Below are positions 33,838-43,609 of a stretch of 47,594 nt of DNA, piece after piece (the stretch's first letter is position 1; every line of letters starts with the position of its first letter). The stretch comes from Burkholderiaceae bacterium (lineage in GTDB: Bacteria > Pseudomonadota > Gammaproteobacteria > Burkholderiales > Burkholderiaceae_F), in assembly GCA_019236735.1 (NCBI GenBank), contig JAFAIM010000062.1, forward strand, positions 1 to 47,594. The letters are read 5' to 3'. The translations under genes were made by a program, and so were the position numbers. Below the pieces are notes generated by a model. That model made no database searches and was not told the origin of the DNA. It was given only the letters and a program-made list of their open reading frames with translations.

Positions 33838-34717
33838 GCCGAACGAAAGGTCTTTCCTTGTCCACGAAGAGAAAATTGTGCACGCCGAGCGTGTTCTTGC
33901 CGGATCTGACGACCTGCGCCACTTCCGATTGCGTGACAACCCGTGGCGCCCTTTGCGCGGTGTACGCGCAATACCCCGCGTCCCAAAAAATGGAAAACGT
34001 CGCTTGTAGGTTCGGATCGATGATCTGCCCGCCGGGCTGATGCTGATCGACCGCAATTTCGACCATCCAAACGGGTTTTGGGCGACGTCCGAGCAACTCG
34101 CTCGCGCCCCGAAGCGCGAGAAGCTCCGCGCCTTCGACATCCATCACAACCAGGACATTGTTCCCGAGGGATGCGCCTGCGAGCAGCCGATCCGCAGTCG
34201 ATACCGGAACGAACCGTACATATGCCTTCGGCGTTCCCGCCCATCCTTCGATCAGCGATGCGCCGGTTCCTCCGCCGTACATTTTCGCGAACCCGATCGA
34301 ATCGGACCAGGCGACCGGAATGACCTCGATTCGCTCGTCCCAGCCGTTCGCCGTGACATTTCGCGCCAGATATTGCACGTTGCTTTCGATCGGCTCGAAC
34401 GCGATAGTCGGCTTCCCCTTCGACAGCGCCAGGCAACAGTAGTACCCGATGTTCGCGCCGACGTTGATGAACGAATCGGTTTGCTCCAGCAGCTCGGCGA
34501 TCAGCGCGGTCTCCTCGGGTTCGAACTCGCCGGACTGCATCTGGCGGTTGCCGACAAACTTGAATCCCAGGGGCGTGTCGCGCGGAGCATCGTGCATTGC
34601 CTGCTCGCGCATCATGCGGTACCAAACTCCCAGCGATGGAAAGGCCGAATCGATCGTTCGTCGAAGCAGGCGCTGGACCGGGCGAAAGAGCATTGTCACG
34701 ACTCGGGAGGCAAGCAT
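33803..34717 (-). CDS. FkbM family methyltransferase
   Basis: A 304-residue SAM methyltransferase. FINVGANIGYYCCLAL is the FkbM motif I, followed by IAFEPIESNVQYLARN and VVMDVEGAELLALRG, all diagnostic of the family. FkbM enzymes O-methylate sugars or polyketides. The start is ambiguous between ATG 34717 and ATG 34693, neither with a clear Shine-Dalgarno. I list the longer form, which leaves 13 bp after the upstream gene. It overlaps the next methyltransferase by 35 bp, so it is tightly coupled to it. Confidence 0.87.
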   Translation of the reverse strand: MLASRVVTMLFRPVQRLLRRTIDSAFPSLGVWYRMMREQAMHDAPRDTPLGFKFVGNRQMQSGEFEPEETALIAELLEQTDSFINVGANIGYYCCLALSKGKPTIAFEPIESNVQYLARNVTANGWDERIEVIPVAWSDSIGFAKMYGGGTGASLIEGWAGTPKAYVRFVPVSTADRLLAGASLGNNVLVVMDVEGAELLALRGASELLGRRPKPVWMVEIAVDQHQPGGQIIDPNLQATFSIFWDAGYCAYTAQRAPRVVTQSEVAQVVRSGKNTLGVHNFLFVDKERPFVRHDRGTAQSRQK

Positions 34718-34730
34718 GGACGTGCGGCCG

Positions 34731-35525
34731 TCAGGCGCGCAGCTTCTCGAAGATAAACAGGCCGCATCCGTAGTCCAACTGCGCCGCGGCATCCAGTTGC
34801 TGATGCTCGTGCAGGCGCGAGTCGTCACCGACCAGCGAGAATTCACGCAGGTTCAGGCCAGCGAATAACCGAACGACGGTGCGGGCGGAGAAGACGCGGT
34901 GCGCGTTGAAGCAAACCCGCTCCCTACCCACCGGCGTCGAGACGTACAGCCGCCCTCCCGTCGCCAGCACGCGAGCCAGTTCCTGCGCTGCGCGCTCGTG
35001 TCCGATTGGATCGAGCGGGTCGCCGTAGCGGCCAAGCCCCACGTGCTCGATCACATGCAGGCACGAGATCGATGCAACGCTTTCGGACTCGAACGCAAGT
35101 GCATAGAGTTCGCCTCGGATCGATTCCAGACGGCTCAACGCGACCTCGAGCGGCCGGACGTCGACGAACGTGGTCGGTACGAACGCGCTCAGCACCGAGA
35201 TCGTCAACGCGCTGGATGCGACATCGACATGGTGCTGCGGCCTGGTTTCGGCCAAGCGGCGCGCGAGCCACGCGCCCTGATACAGATAATGCGAATCGAA
35301 CGGAGTTGTTCCGCTGCGATCCCAAAGGCACGGATATAGGTCCGCTGCCGGAACGGCCAGAGGCGATCCCATGTGCCGGAACCGGCGCAGATCGCGCACG
35401 AAGGCTGGAAGACGAAACGCCGAGACGAGCGGAAGCGGGGTCGTCAGCGCAAACCACCACGGGCGCAACGCCCGCACCAGACGGGTGGACCGAAACCTCG
35501 CGCGCTCCCCCGGTAGCGAAGCCAT
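34731..35525 (-). CDS. DUF268-type SAM-dependent methyltransferase-like protein
   Basis: A 264-residue protein of the DUF268 type. LYPCLWDRSGTTPFDSHYLYQ, then HVDVASSALTISVL (a modified SAM-binding region lacking the usual GxGxG), then CLHVIEHVGLGRYGDPLDP and ATGGRLYVSTPVGRERVCFN are typical. Similar proteins occur in polysaccharide loci and are presumed methyltransferases, though direct proof is lacking. ATG 35525 lies 1 bp after the rfbD stop, so coupling is likely. It is followed by the FkbM gene. Confidence 0.8.
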   Translation of the reverse strand: MASLPGERARFRSTRLVRALRPWWFALTTPLPLVSAFRLPAFVRDLRRFRHMGSPLAVPAADLYPCLWDRSGTTPFDSHYLYQGAWLARRLAETRPQHHVDVASSALTISVLSAFVPTTFVDVRPLEVALSRLESIRGELYALAFESESVASISCLHVIEHVGLGRYGDPLDPIGHERAAQELARVLATGGRLYVSTPVGRERVCFNAHRVFSARTVVRLFAGLNLREFSLVGDDSRLHEHQQLDAAAQLDYGCGLFIFEKLRA

Positions 35526-35526
35526 C

Positions 35527-36384
35527 TTAGCCAGGCAGCGCTGCGATGCAGGCGCGCAGCCGCTCCTCCCACGGCCCGATTCGAAACCCGGTTGCCCGCT
35601 CGAAGCGGCCACTATCCAGAACGGAGTACGCCGGGCGCGCCGCAGCGGTCGGGTATTCCGAGGTCGGGATCGGGGAGACAGGTGTATTCAGGCCTGCCAG
35701 CGCCAGAATGCTTCGCGCGAATTCGTACCAGGAAGTGGCACCGCTGGATGCGACGTGATACAGCCCCTCGACCGCTTCTGCCCGCTCGATCGCTGCGGTC
35801 GTTGCCGTTGCGACATCACGGGCCCAGGTGGGCGCGCCGACCTGGTCGTTCACGACCCGCAGCTGCGGGCGCTCGACTGCGAGCCTGAGCATCGTTCGCA
35901 CGAAGTTGCTTCCACGCTCGGCGTACACCCAGCTCGTGCGCAAGATGAGGTAGCGGCAACCGCTGCCAATGATCTCCGATTCGCCTTGCAACTTGCTGCG
36001 GCCGTACGCATTCGTCGGTGCGACCGCATCGGTCTCGACATACGGCGAGCGCTTGGTGCCGTCAAACACGTAATCGGTGGAGTAGTGGATCAGCATCGCG
36101 CCCAGCTTCGCAGCTTGCCGAGCCAGCTCGCCGACAGATGCGGCATTGACGGCGAAGCAAGTCTCGGATTCGGCCTCGGCGCGATCGACCGCCGTGTAAC
36201 CGGCCGCATTGACGATCAGGCTGGGGCGAATCGCGCGAACCACCGGCCCAATACCATCGGGGCGCGCCAGATCGAGCGCCGCGCGCTCCGGCGCGATGAG
36301 CTCCCCCAGTGGCGCCAGAGACCGTTGCAGTTCCCAGCCGATCTGGCCCGTGCGGCCGGTGAGCAGGATCTTCAAGCCAGGCAT
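35527..36384 (-). CDS. rfbD: dTDP-4-dehydrorhamnose reductase (RfbD/RmlD)
   Basis: A 285-residue short-chain dehydrogenase performing the last step of dTDP-L-rhamnose synthesis. The nucleotide motif is LLTGRTGQIGWELQR. YSTDYVFDGTKRSPY follows. The catalytic pair is in YGRSKLQGE. The C-terminal RPAYSVLDSGRFERATG is the RmlD signature. I chose ATG 36384 (MPGLKIL) as closest to the family start; an in-frame start ten codons upstream exists. It lies 43 bp after rfbC. Confidence 0.94.
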   Translation of the reverse strand: MPGLKILLTGRTGQIGWELQRSLAPLGELIAPERAALDLARPDGIGPVVRAIRPSLIVNAAGYTAVDRAEAESETCFAVNAASVGELARQAAKLGAMLIHYSTDYVFDGTKRSPYVETDAVAPTNAYGRSKLQGESEIIGSGCRYLILRTSWVYAERGSNFVRTMLRLAVERPQLRVVNDQVGAPTWARDVATATTAAIERAEAVEGLYHVASSGATSWYEFARSILALAGLNTPVSPIPTSEYPTAAARPAYSVLDSGRFERATGFRIGPWEERLRACIAALPG

Positions 36385-36427
36385 CCGCTTGGCGCCGCCG
36401 CACCCGCGGGGCACTGCCGCGCCTTGC

Positions 36428-36973
36428 TCATTCGAAGAGCTCCGCCCGGCTCAGCGGGGGCGCCGCCGCATCCTTCTGCGACACGACCGGTTCACTCGCT
36501 AGCGGCCACGTGATGCCGATCGTCGGGTCGTTCCACAACACAGCGCGGTCGTGCTCGCCGTACCAGTATTCGGTCGTCTTGTACAGAACGTCGGCGGCAT
36601 CGCTTAGCACCAGAAAGGCGTGCCCGAAGCCGGGTGGAATCCACATCTGACGGCGATTGTCCGCGGAGAGCTCCACGGCGGCATGGCGGGTGAACGTAGG
36701 CGAAGTTCGACGCAGGTCCACCGCCACGTCCAAAACGCGGCCAGCCGTTACTCGGACCAGTTTGCCCTGGGGCCGCACCACCTGGTAGTGGATGCCGCGC
36801 AACACGTTGCGCGCCGAATGCGAATGATTGTCCTGCACGAAGATCGCGTTGATTCCGGTCGCTTCGCGGAAAGCGCGTGCGTGGAAGCTCTCGAAGAAGA
36901 ATCCGCGCGCGTCGGCAAATACGGCGGGCTCCAGCACCAGCACCCCGTCCAGCGCGGTAGCGTGGACCTTCAT
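36428..36973 (-). CDS. rfbC: dTDP-4-dehydrorhamnose 3,5-epimerase (RfbC/RmlC)
   Basis: A 181-residue cupin epimerase. [21 protein letters not shown] begins the fold (shown here without the last residues being important). [20 protein letters not shown] contains the catalytic His. [26 protein letters not shown] and the tyrosine of [12 protein letters not shown] are all conserved. The ATG overlaps the rfbA stop (ATGA). The protein catalyses the double epimerisation giving dTDP-4-keto-L-rhamnose. Confidence 0.95.
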   Translation of the reverse strand: MKVHATALDGVLVLEPAVFADARGFFFESFHARAFREATGINAIFVQDNHSHSARNVLRGIHYQVVRPQGKLVRVTAGRVLDVAVDLRRTSPTFTRHAAVELSADNRRQMWIPPGFGHAFLVLSDAADVLYKTTEYWYGEHDRAVLWNDPTIGITWPLASEPVVSQKDAAAPPLSRAELFE

Positions 36974-37869
36974 GCGGTCGGTGGCAGCACCCGATCGGTC
37001 AGAAGCCGCTGCAGATATGCGCCGTAGCCGTTGTTCTTCAGTGACGCGGCCACGCGTGCGACGTCTTCGGCACCGATCCAGCCGCTGCGGTACGCGATCT
37101 CTTCCGGGCAGGCGATCTTCAACCCTTGCCGCTGCTCGATCGTCTGGATGAATTGCGCCGCTTGCATCAGCGACTCGTGCGTTCCGGTGTCCAACCACGC
37201 GGTGCCGCGTCCCATGATCTCCACCGCCAGATCGCCCCAGTCGAGGTACTGGCGGTTCACGTCGGTGATCTCCAGCTCGCCGCGGGGCGATGGCCGGATC
37301 TGCGAGGCAACCTCCACCACGCGCGCATCGTAGAAGTACAAGCCGGTGACCGCATAATTGGAGCGCGGCGCGCGGGGCTTCTCCTCGATGCTGACCGCCC
37401 GGCCCTGCGCATCGAACTCGACCACGCCGTAGCGTTGCGGATCGAGCACGTGGTAGGCGAACACCGTGGCGCCGTTTTCTCGCGCGCTGGCGCGCCGCAG
37501 AGAATCCGTCAAATCGTGCCCATAAAAGATGTTGTCGCCGAGTACCAGCGCGGCGGCGCCGCCGTGCAGGAACTGGCGGGCGATCAGGAAAGCTTGCGCC
37601 AGTCCCTCCGGCTTCGGCTGCACCGCATACCGCAGGCGGATGCCCCACTGGCTGCCGTCACCGAGAAGCTCCGTGAAGCGCGGTGTGTCCTGCGGGGTGG
37701 AGATCAGCATGATCTCGCGCACGCCCGCCAGCATCAGCGTCGTGAGCGGGTAGTACACCATTGGCTTGTCGTACACGGGCAGCAGCTGCTTGGAAAGCAC
37801 TTGCGTGACCGGGTACAGGCGCGTGCCGGAGCCTCCAGCCAGAACGATTCCGCGTCGGGTGGTCGTCAT
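36970..37869 (-). CDS. rfbA: Glucose-1-phosphate thymidylyltransferase (RfbA/RmlA)
   Basis: A 299-residue nucleotidyltransferase forming dTDP-glucose. The activation motif is [20 protein letters not shown], followed by [10 protein letters not shown]. Further landmarks are [33 protein letters not shown] and [14 protein letters not shown]. Length and motifs are those of the short RmlA type. It lies 12 bp downstream of a small coiled-coil protein gene that separates it from rfbB. Confidence 0.95.
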   Translation of the reverse strand: MTTTRRGIVLAGGSGTRLYPVTQVLSKQLLPVYDKPMVYYPLTTLMLAGVREIMLISTPQDTPRFTELLGDGSQWGIRLRYAVQPKPEGLAQAFLIARQFLHGGAAALVLGDNIFYGHDLTDSLRRASARENGATVFAYHVLDPQRYGVVEFDAQGRAVSIEEKPRAPRSNYAVTGLYFYDARVVEVASQIRPSPRGELEITDVNRQYLDWGDLAVEIMGRGTAWLDTGTHESLMQAAQFIQTIEQRQGLKIACPEEIAYRSGWIGAEDVARVAASLKNNGYGAYLQRLLTDRVLPPTA

Positions 37870-37881
37870 CCGCAGTGGGCG

Positions 37882-38190
37882 TCAGCGAATCATCACTCTG
37901 ACGGACGCGAGGATGATGCCGGTCATCGCGATCATCGAACCGAGGAACCATTTGATGAGTTCGACGCGCATCTCGGCAATCCCGGTCATGGCCTTCGTTT
38001 CGAGTTGGGCGATGGCGAGCTTGACGCCGCCGATGCCATCAGCGAGGTCGCCGCGGGTCGCAAGCTGCGCCGCGTGCAACGCATAGCGCTGATCGATCTC
38101 GCGATGCAGCGACGCCACGACCGCACGCGCCTTGTCGTCCGGCACACCGGCAGCCCTCAGGGCGTCAACCACTTCGAGGTCCATGCGCAT
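37882..38190 (-). CDS. Small coiled-coil, tail-anchored membrane protein (DUF1640-like)
   Basis: A 102-residue protein. An N-terminal helical part (DLEVVDALRAAGVPDDKARAV), a coiled-coil region (about 32-75, LATRGDLADGIGGVKLAIAQ with heptad-like spacing) and a C-terminal membrane helix (about 80-98, FLGSMIAMTGIILASV) resemble DUF1640/CCDC90-like bacterial proteins. Function is unknown. An alternative ATG lies two codons downstream (38184). It is embedded between rfbB and rfbA, an unusual place for such a gene, and may be a selfish or accessory insertion. Confidence 0.7.
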   Translation of the reverse strand: MRMDLEVVDALRAAGVPDDKARAVVASLHREIDQRYALHAAQLATRGDLADGIGGVKLAIAQLETKAMTGIAEMRVELIKWFLGSMIAMTGIILASVRVMIR

Positions 38191-38301
38191 TCTTCGGCGG
38201 GGAGCGGCCCAACCCGAGCAGCGACAAGTTTACTGCCACGAAATACCAGCCCGTTGGTTCGAAGCTACCGGCCCTGGTACCCCTGGTTGCCAGGTGCACC
38301 C

Positions 38302-39372
38302 TCACGCCGGCTTTGGCGCCCCGTCTCCGTAGTTCAGCTCGATCCACTTCCGGTAGCGCCCGTCGCGAACGCCGGCGACCCAGTCGGTGTGGTCCAGATA
38401 CCAGCGAACCGTCTTCGCCAGAGCGCTTTCGAACGTCTCGGATGGCCTCCAACCGAGCTCACTGGCGAGCTTGCCCGCGTCGATTGCGTAGCGCCGGTCG
38501 TGTCCGGGGCGGTCCTTGACGAACTGGATCTGCGATTCGTACCCGCCCGGCTTGGGACGCTGCGCCGACAGCGCAGCACAGATCGCGCGCACCACGTCGA
38601 TGTTGCGCCGCTCGCAATTTCCGCCAATGTTGTACGTTTGCCCAATGCGGCCATTTTCCAGAACGCGCTGGATCGCTGCGCAGTGGTCCGTCACGTACAG
38701 CCAGTCGCGCACATTGCGCCCGTCGCCGTACACGGGCAGCGGCTTGCCCTCGATCGCGTTCAGGATCATCAACGGGATCAGCTTTTCCGGAAACTGATAG
38801 GGGCCGTAGTTGTTGCTGCAATTGGTGATCAGCGTGGGCAGCCCGTAGGTGTGGTGCCATGCGCGAACGAGGTGATCGGAGCCGGCTTTGGAGGCGGCAT
38901 AGGGGCTGTTGGGCGCGTAAGGGGTCGTCTCGCAGAAGGCAGGGTCGGCTTCGTCCAGCGAGCCGTACACCTCGTCCGTGGACACGTGCAGGAAGCGGAA
39001 CGCGTCGCGCTCGCCCGCGGGCAGCGAGCTCCAGTGCTCGCGCGCGGCCTCCAGCAACTCGAAGGTGCCGATGAAGTTGGTCTGCAGGAACTGCGCCGGC
39101 CCATGGATCGAGCGGTCCACATGGCTTTCGGCCGCGAAATGCACGATCGCGCGAGGCCGCTGGGCAGCCAGCACTTGCTGCACCGCTGTCCGGTCGCAGA
39201 TGTCGGCATGCACGAAGTGAAGGTCGGGCTTTTGCCGAACGTCCGCCAGGTTTGCCATGTTGCCGGCATAGGTGAGCTTGTCGAGCACGACAGCGCCTTC
39301 GTCGCCGCGGGCAAACCATTCGCGGACGAAGTTGGCGCCGATGAAGCCGGCACCACCGGTGATCAGGATCAC
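38302..39372 (-). CDS. rfbB: dTDP-glucose 4,6-dehydratase (RfbB/RmlB)
   Basis: A 356-residue extended short-chain dehydratase. [14 protein letters not shown] is the NAD motif. [28 protein letters not shown] (catalytic Asp/Glu), [15 protein letters not shown] (Tyr-Lys) and [17 protein letters not shown] are as in RmlB. The start is GTG 39372, with a GGAAGGA Shine-Dalgarno 8 bp upstream, giving the normal N-terminus directly before the Rossmann motif. It lies 22 bp after the second gmd gene and 111 bp before the small membrane protein gene; that gap shows only a short CCTGG/CCAGG hairpin. Confidence 0.95.
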   Translation of the reverse strand: MILITGGAGFIGANFVREWFARGDEGAVVLDKLTYAGNMANLADVRQKPDLHFVHADICDRTAVQQVLAAQRPRAIVHFAAESHVDRSIHGPAQFLQTNFIGTFELLEAAREHWSSLPAGERDAFRFLHVSTDEVYGSLDEADPAFCETTPYAPNSPYAASKAGSDHLVRAWHHTYGLPTLITNCSNNYGPYQFPEKLIPLMILNAIEGKPLPVYGDGRNVRDWLYVTDHCAAIQRVLENGRIGQTYNIGGNCERRNIDVVRAICAALSAQRPKPGGYESQIQFVKDRPGHDRRYAIDAGKLASELGWRPSETFESALAKTVRWYLDHTDWVAGVRDGRYRKWIELNYGDGAPKPA

Positions 39373-39394
39373 GCGTGGTCCTTCCGGGAGCAGA

Positions 39395-40429
39395 TCACAG
39401 CGACACTCCCGCCGAATTGCGCCGCAAGTCGGCCTCGACCATCTCCACACAGATCGCTTCGAGCGGGACTACAGGCTCCCATCCCAGTTGCGCCCTGGCG
39501 TGAGCCGGATTGCCGACCAGGCGCTCGACCTCGGCCGGCCGGTATAGCGCCGGATCGACGCGGATCAGCGTGCGCCCGGTCCGCGCGTCGACGGCGATCT
39601 CATCGACACCGCTGCCGCGAAACTGGATCTCGACCTCGACTGCGCGAAACGCCATCGTGGCGAAATCCCGGATCGACGCGGTACGCCCGGTTGCCAGGAC
39701 GTAAGTGCCGGGTTTGTCGGCACTCATCATCCGAACCATCGCATCGACGTATTCCGGTGCGTATCCCCAGTCGCGCCGGGCATCCAGGTTGCCCAAATGC
39801 AGGCAATCGAGCTTACCCAGCCGTATCCGAGCGACCGCGTCGGTGATCTTGCGCGTAACGAACTCGCGGCCGCGAAGCGGCGACTCGTGGTTGTACAGGA
39901 TCCCGCTACACGCGAAAAGGCCGTAGGTTTCCCGGTAGTTCACTGCCATCCAATGCGCATAGACCTTGGCCGTCCCGTACGGGGTACGCGGACAAAATGG
40001 CGTGTCCTCGTCCTGCGGCGAAGTGCGGGCCAATCCGAACATTTCCGACGAGGACGCCTGGTAGAAGCGGATCGCCGGATCGATCGCTCGGATGTTTTCC
40101 AGCAGCTGAAGCGTCCCGGCACCGGCCGTCTGCAGCGTCAGCATCGGTTCCGTGAACGAGGCTCCAACGAAGCTCTGGGCGGCGAGGTTGTAGACCTCGT
40201 GTGGCCGATGGCCTGCCAGCAGCCGCACGGCGCCGCCCGGGTCGAGCAGATCGAAGTTGACCAGCGACAGCCGTTCGTGCGAAGCAATTCCAAGCTCTTC
40301 CAGGCGCCACAGTCCGCTGGAGGCGGACCGCCGCACGCCGCCGATCACCCGGTGGCCGTGCTCGAGCAACAAGCGCGCCAGATACGCGCCATCCTGCCCC
40401 GTGACGCCGGTGATGAACGACGTTTTCAC
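39395..40429 (-). CDS. GDP-mannose 4,6-dehydratase, second copy (A-band-like lineage)
   Basis: A 344-residue GMD. The GTG start overlaps the fcl stop (GTGA). [71 protein letters not shown] and [17 protein letters not shown] retain all catalytic elements (S/E, Tyr-Lys). The segment [16 protein letters not shown] and the [13 protein letters not shown] tail recall the shorter Pseudomonas A-band type rather than the colanic-acid type found two genes upstream. It makes GDP-4-keto-6-deoxy-mannose. No Rmd reductase is visible, so the end sugar is unclear. Confidence 0.88.
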   Translation of the reverse strand: MKTSFITGVTGQDGAYLARLLLEHGHRVIGGVRRSASSGLWRLEELGIASHERLSLVNFDLLDPGGAVRLLAGHRPHEVYNLAAQSFVGASFTEPMLTLQTAGAGTLQLLENIRAIDPAIRFYQASSSEMFGLARTSPQDEDTPFCPRTPYGTAKVYAHWMAVNYRETYGLFACSGILYNHESPLRGREFVTRKITDAVARIRLGKLDCLHLGNLDARRDWGYAPEYVDAMVRMMSADKPGTYVLATGRTASIRDFATMAFRAVEVEIQFRGSGVDEIAVDARTGRTLIRVDPALYRPAEVERLVGNPAHARAQLGWEPVVPLEAICVEMVEADLRRNSAGVSL

Positions 40430-41388
40430 AGCGCCAGCTTCTGCCGCAACAACTGCGCGACTGCGGCCACGCCGCTGCGCAGGTCGATCTTCGGCCGCCA
40501 ACCCAGCTCGCGAATGCGCGAACTGTCGAGCAGCTTGCGCGGAGTTCCGTCAGGCTTTGAGCGGTCGAACACGAGGCGCCCGGTAAAACCCACGACCTCG
40601 GCGATCAGCTCGGCCAGGTCGCGGATCGCCAGATCCTCGCCGAAGCCGATGTTGATCAGCGGATAATAGCCGCGCGCAAGCACCGCATCGAACGCATCCT
40701 GATCCAGCGCCATCAGGTACATGCACGCTTCCGCCAGGTCGTCCGAGTGCAGCAGTTCGCGGCGCGGAGTGCCGCTGCCCCAGATCGCAACCTCGTCGCT
40801 GCCAGCGGCGCGCGCCTCCAACATCTTGCGCACCAGGGCCGGCAGCACGTGGCTGGTCTGCAGATCGAAGTTGTCGTCCGGGCCGTACAGGTTGGTCGGC
40901 ATCGCCGCAAGAAAGCGCGTTCCGTATTGACGGTTGTACGAGCGGCACATCTCGACGCCGGCGATTTTTGCGAGCGCATACGCGCTGTTGGTCGGCTCCA
41001 GCGGACCCGTCAACAGAGCCTCCTCGCGGATTGGCTGCGGGCAGTCGCGCGGATAGATGCAGGAGGAGCCGAGGAACAGCAGGCGCTGGACCCCAGCTTT
41101 CCACGCTTGGTGCAGCACGTTGGCCTGGATCAGCAGATTGTCGCGGATAAATTGGGCCGGCAAGGTTTCGTTGGCGAAAATGCCTCCCACGCGAGCTGCC
41201 GCCACCAGTACGTACTGCGGGTGGTGCTCCTCGAAGAATCTCGCGCTGGACGCCTGGTCGGTCAGGTCCAGCTCCTCGCGCGTGCGCAGCAGCAAATTGG
41301 CGTATCCGTGGCGGTGCAGCGCTCGCACCAGCGCCGAGCCGACCAATCCTCGATGGCCGGCGACGAAGATCGAACCTTGCTTGTCCAA
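40426..41388 (-). CDS. fcl: GDP-L-fucose synthase (Fcl/WcaG)
   Basis: A 320-residue 3,5-epimerase/4-reductase that turns the GMD product into GDP-L-fucose. FVAGHRGLVGSALVRAL is the NADP motif. AARVGGIFANETLPAQF, GSSCIYPRDCPQPI, YALAKIAGVEMC (Tyr-Lys), NLYGPDDNFDLQTSHVLPAL and SKPDGTPRKLLDSSRI are diagnostic. The start is a TTG at 41388 with GGAG six bases upstream; there is no ATG in frame nearby. It sits between two gmd genes in the same operon. Confidence 0.93.
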   Translation of the reverse strand: MDKQGSIFVAGHRGLVGSALVRALHRHGYANLLLRTREELDLTDQASSARFFEEHHPQYVLVAAARVGGIFANETLPAQFIRDNLLIQANVLHQAWKAGVQRLLFLGSSCIYPRDCPQPIREEALLTGPLEPTNSAYALAKIAGVEMCRSYNRQYGTRFLAAMPTNLYGPDDNFDLQTSHVLPALVRKMLEARAAGSDEVAIWGSGTPRRELLHSDDLAEACMYLMALDQDAFDAVLARGYYPLINIGFGEDLAIRDLAELIAEVVGFTGRLVFDRSKPDGTPRKLLDSSRIRELGWRPKIDLRSGVAAVAQLLRQKLAL

Positions 41389-41415
41389 GTGCAGCTCCGC
41401 CGCTGACCCGTCCGG

Positions 41416-42549
41416 CTATTCGCGCGGCTCGTGGGAGCGGAAGCCGTGGCTGCGCAGCAGTGCATCACGCTTCGCGCTGGCGAAGTCCGCGTCGACCATT
41501 TCGCGCACGAGCTCTTCGAATCCGATCCGCGGAACCCAGCCGAGCTTATCGCGAGCCTTGCTCGCGTCCCCCAGCAGGCTCTGCACCTCGGCAGGCCGGA
41601 AATAGCGCCGATCGACCCGAACGATCACCTGGCCGGGCCGAATCCCGCCAGTCGCGCCGTCGGCATCGTCGACGGTGGTTGCGCGACCGACCGCAGCAGC
41701 GCCCTCTCCCTCCCAGGCGATTCCGATCCCCAAGCGGGCGGCGGCGCGCTCGACGAAGTCGCGGACGCTGTATTGAAAGCCCGTCGCGATCACGAAGTCC
41801 TCCGGTTCGGGCTGCTGCAACATCAGCCACTGCATTTCGACGTAGTCGCGCGCGTGCCCCCAGTCCCGGCGCGCATCGAGGTTGCCCAGGTAGACGCTCT
41901 GCTCCAAGCCGAGTTTCACGCGCGCCAGGCCGCGCGTGATCTTGCGCGTAACGAAGGTCTCCCCGCGCAACGGCGATTCGTGGTTAAAAAGGATCCCGTT
42001 GCAGGCGTACATCCCGTACGCCTCGCGATAGTTGACCGTGATCCAGTATGCGTACAACTTGGCCACGCCGTAGGGCGAGCGCGGATGAAAGGGCGTGGAT
42101 TCGCGCTGCGGAGTCTCGCGCACCAGACCATAGAGCTCGGAGGTCGACGCCTGGTAGTAGCGCGTCTTGCCGCTCAGGCCGAGGATTCGCAGCGCCTCCA
42201 GCAGGCGAAGCGCTCCGAGGGCGTCGGTGTTGGCAGTGTATTCAGGCTCCTCGAACGACACTGCCACATGGCTCTGCGCCGCAAGGTTGTACAGCTCGTC
42301 GGGCTGTACCTGCTCGATCACCCGCAGCAGACTGGACGAATCGGTCAGGTCGCCGTGGTGCAGCGTGAATCTGCGCCCGGTCTCGTGCGGGTCGTGGTAC
42401 AGGTGGTCGATCCGGGCGGTATTGAAGAGCGAGGAGCGGCGCTTGATGCCGTGCACTTCGTAGCCCTTGTCGAGCAGGAACTCGGCCAGGTAGGCACCAT
42501 CTTGCCCGGTCACGCCCGTGATCAATGCGATTTTGCCTGTGGTCGTCAT
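41416..42549 (-). CDS. gmd: GDP-mannose 4,6-dehydratase (colanic-acid lineage)
   Basis: A 377-residue [77 protein letters not shown] and [17 protein letters not shown] are hallmark segments of the E. coli-type enzyme. It dehydrates GDP-mannose to the 4-keto-6-deoxy sugar used by Fcl, whose gene lies 27 bp downstream. Length is normal for the family (about 370). It follows a GT2 gene with a 64-bp gap on the same strand. Confidence 0.95.
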   Translation of the reverse strand: MTTTGKIALITGVTGQDGAYLAEFLLDKGYEVHGIKRRSSLFNTARIDHLYHDPHETGRRFTLHHGDLTDSSSLLRVIEQVQPDELYNLAAQSHVAVSFEEPEYTANTDALGALRLLEALRILGLSGKTRYYQASTSELYGLVRETPQRESTPFHPRSPYGVAKLYAYWITVNYREAYGMYACNGILFNHESPLRGETFVTRKITRGLARVKLGLEQSVYLGNLDARRDWGHARDYVEMQWLMLQQPEPEDFVIATGFQYSVRDFVERAAARLGIGIAWEGEGAAAVGRATTVDDADGATGGIRPGQVIVRVDRRYFRPAEVQSLLGDASKARDKLGWVPRIGFEELVREMVDADFASAKRDALLRSHGFRSHEPRE

Positions 42550-42613
42550 TGCACAACCCTATCGGGGCGCCAGCGCCGCGGCTGCGGCGCCACGCGCCTT
42601 CGAACACGCCAGT

Positions 42614-43534
42614 TTACGAAATCGGGTGCTCGGCGCCGACGCCGGGCGCGCTGTCCGGAAGGTCGGCCGCGCTCAGTGTCTGCGCCGCGGCGTGGAGCGG
42701 CCCGGCAAATTCGACGTGCTGCTCGCCATTCGGATACAGCGGTAACGCGCCGCCCGATTCGGCCGGGCGCTGAGGCTCCGTCCTCAACATGCGGCGGTAG
42801 TGCCAGAAGGTGGTGGAAGTCCAGATGCGCGTCAGACTGGAGACGTGCCAGACGAAGAATCGAACATCGCGGTGGCTCCTGCGCCGCGCGCCGTGCACCA
42901 CGCGCAGGTCCTCGTACACGTCGAAATCCAGCCCGGCCAGACGCAGCCTTGCGCAGATGTCGAAGTCCTCGCAGTACAGGTAAAAGTGCGGATCGAATCC
43001 GCCGAGCGTTTCGAACGCCTGGCGGTCGAACATCATGAACATTCCGGCCACCCAGTCGTACCGATTGTCGCCGTTTCGAATCACGTAGCTGCGCCCCAGC
43101 TTCCTCTTGACGAAGCGTTGCGCGATTTCCAGCGGTGTAATCAGGGGCCTTGCGTTGTCGGCCCGGGCGCCGGCGCGGTCGGTCATGATCGGCGCTGCCA
43201 TCGCCGCTCGGGTGATCGCGAGGCGATCGCAGATCTCGGTGACCACCGGCTGTGGAACCCGCAGATCCGGATTCATTACGCCGAAGTAGGGCGTCTCACA
43301 CCGCCGAAACGCTTCGTTGTGATTGGCCGCGTAGCCTTTCGGATGCGGATTGCAGATCGTGGTGACCAGGAACGGCCACTGGCGATGCACCCAACAGGGC
43401 GCCTCCGGCACGTTCATCGTAACCAGCACGCGGATGCGTTCGGGATGCGGTTCCTGCCGGGCCAAATCCTCCAGGACCAGCAGGATCTCCTCGCCGTTGC
43501 CGTGGCTGACGATCGACAGCGTGACACAGGACAC
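42614..43534 (-). CDS. Glycosyltransferase family 2, rhamnosyltransferase-like
   Basis: A 306-residue GT2 (WbbL/rhamnosyltransferase-like). VTLSIVSHGNGEE starts the fold. The N-rich NPHPKGYAANHNEAFRRC and the ladder FGVMNPDLRVP carry the metal/nucleotide site, with NPD in place of DXD as in WbbL-type enzymes. GGFDPHFYLYCEDFDICARL is the acceptor/base motif. The best start is GTG 43534, just before the first strand; the frame remains open upstream to a TTG at 43609. It is the first gene of the long leftward operon and divergent from manC. Confidence 0.86.
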   Translation of the reverse strand: MSCVTLSIVSHGNGEEILLVLEDLARQEPHPERIRVLVTMNVPEAPCWVHRQWPFLVTTICNPHPKGYAANHNEAFRRCETPYFGVMNPDLRVPQPVVTEICDRLAITRAAMAAPIMTDRAGARADNARPLITPLEIAQRFVKRKLGRSYVIRNGDNRYDWVAGMFMMFDRQAFETLGGFDPHFYLYCEDFDICARLRLAGLDFDVYEDLRVVHGARRRSHRDVRFFVWHVSSLTRIWTSTTFWHYRRMLRTEPQRPAESGGALPLYPNGEQHVEFAGPLHAAAQTLSAADLPDSAPGVGAEHPIS

Positions 43535-43609
43535 GACTCCCGGGGCAACCCCAGAGTCGAATGCCGCGCGTGGCGCTGCTCCCCCGTTCGCGCTGCAGCC
43601 GTCCGCCAA

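Noticed and set aside
37126..39846. A 906-codon open frame on the + strand across the rhamnose genes
   Set aside because: It is antisense to rfbA, rfbB and the second gmd, which all have complete motifs. Its translation is a low-complexity Arg/His/Gln-rich shadow caused by high GC content.
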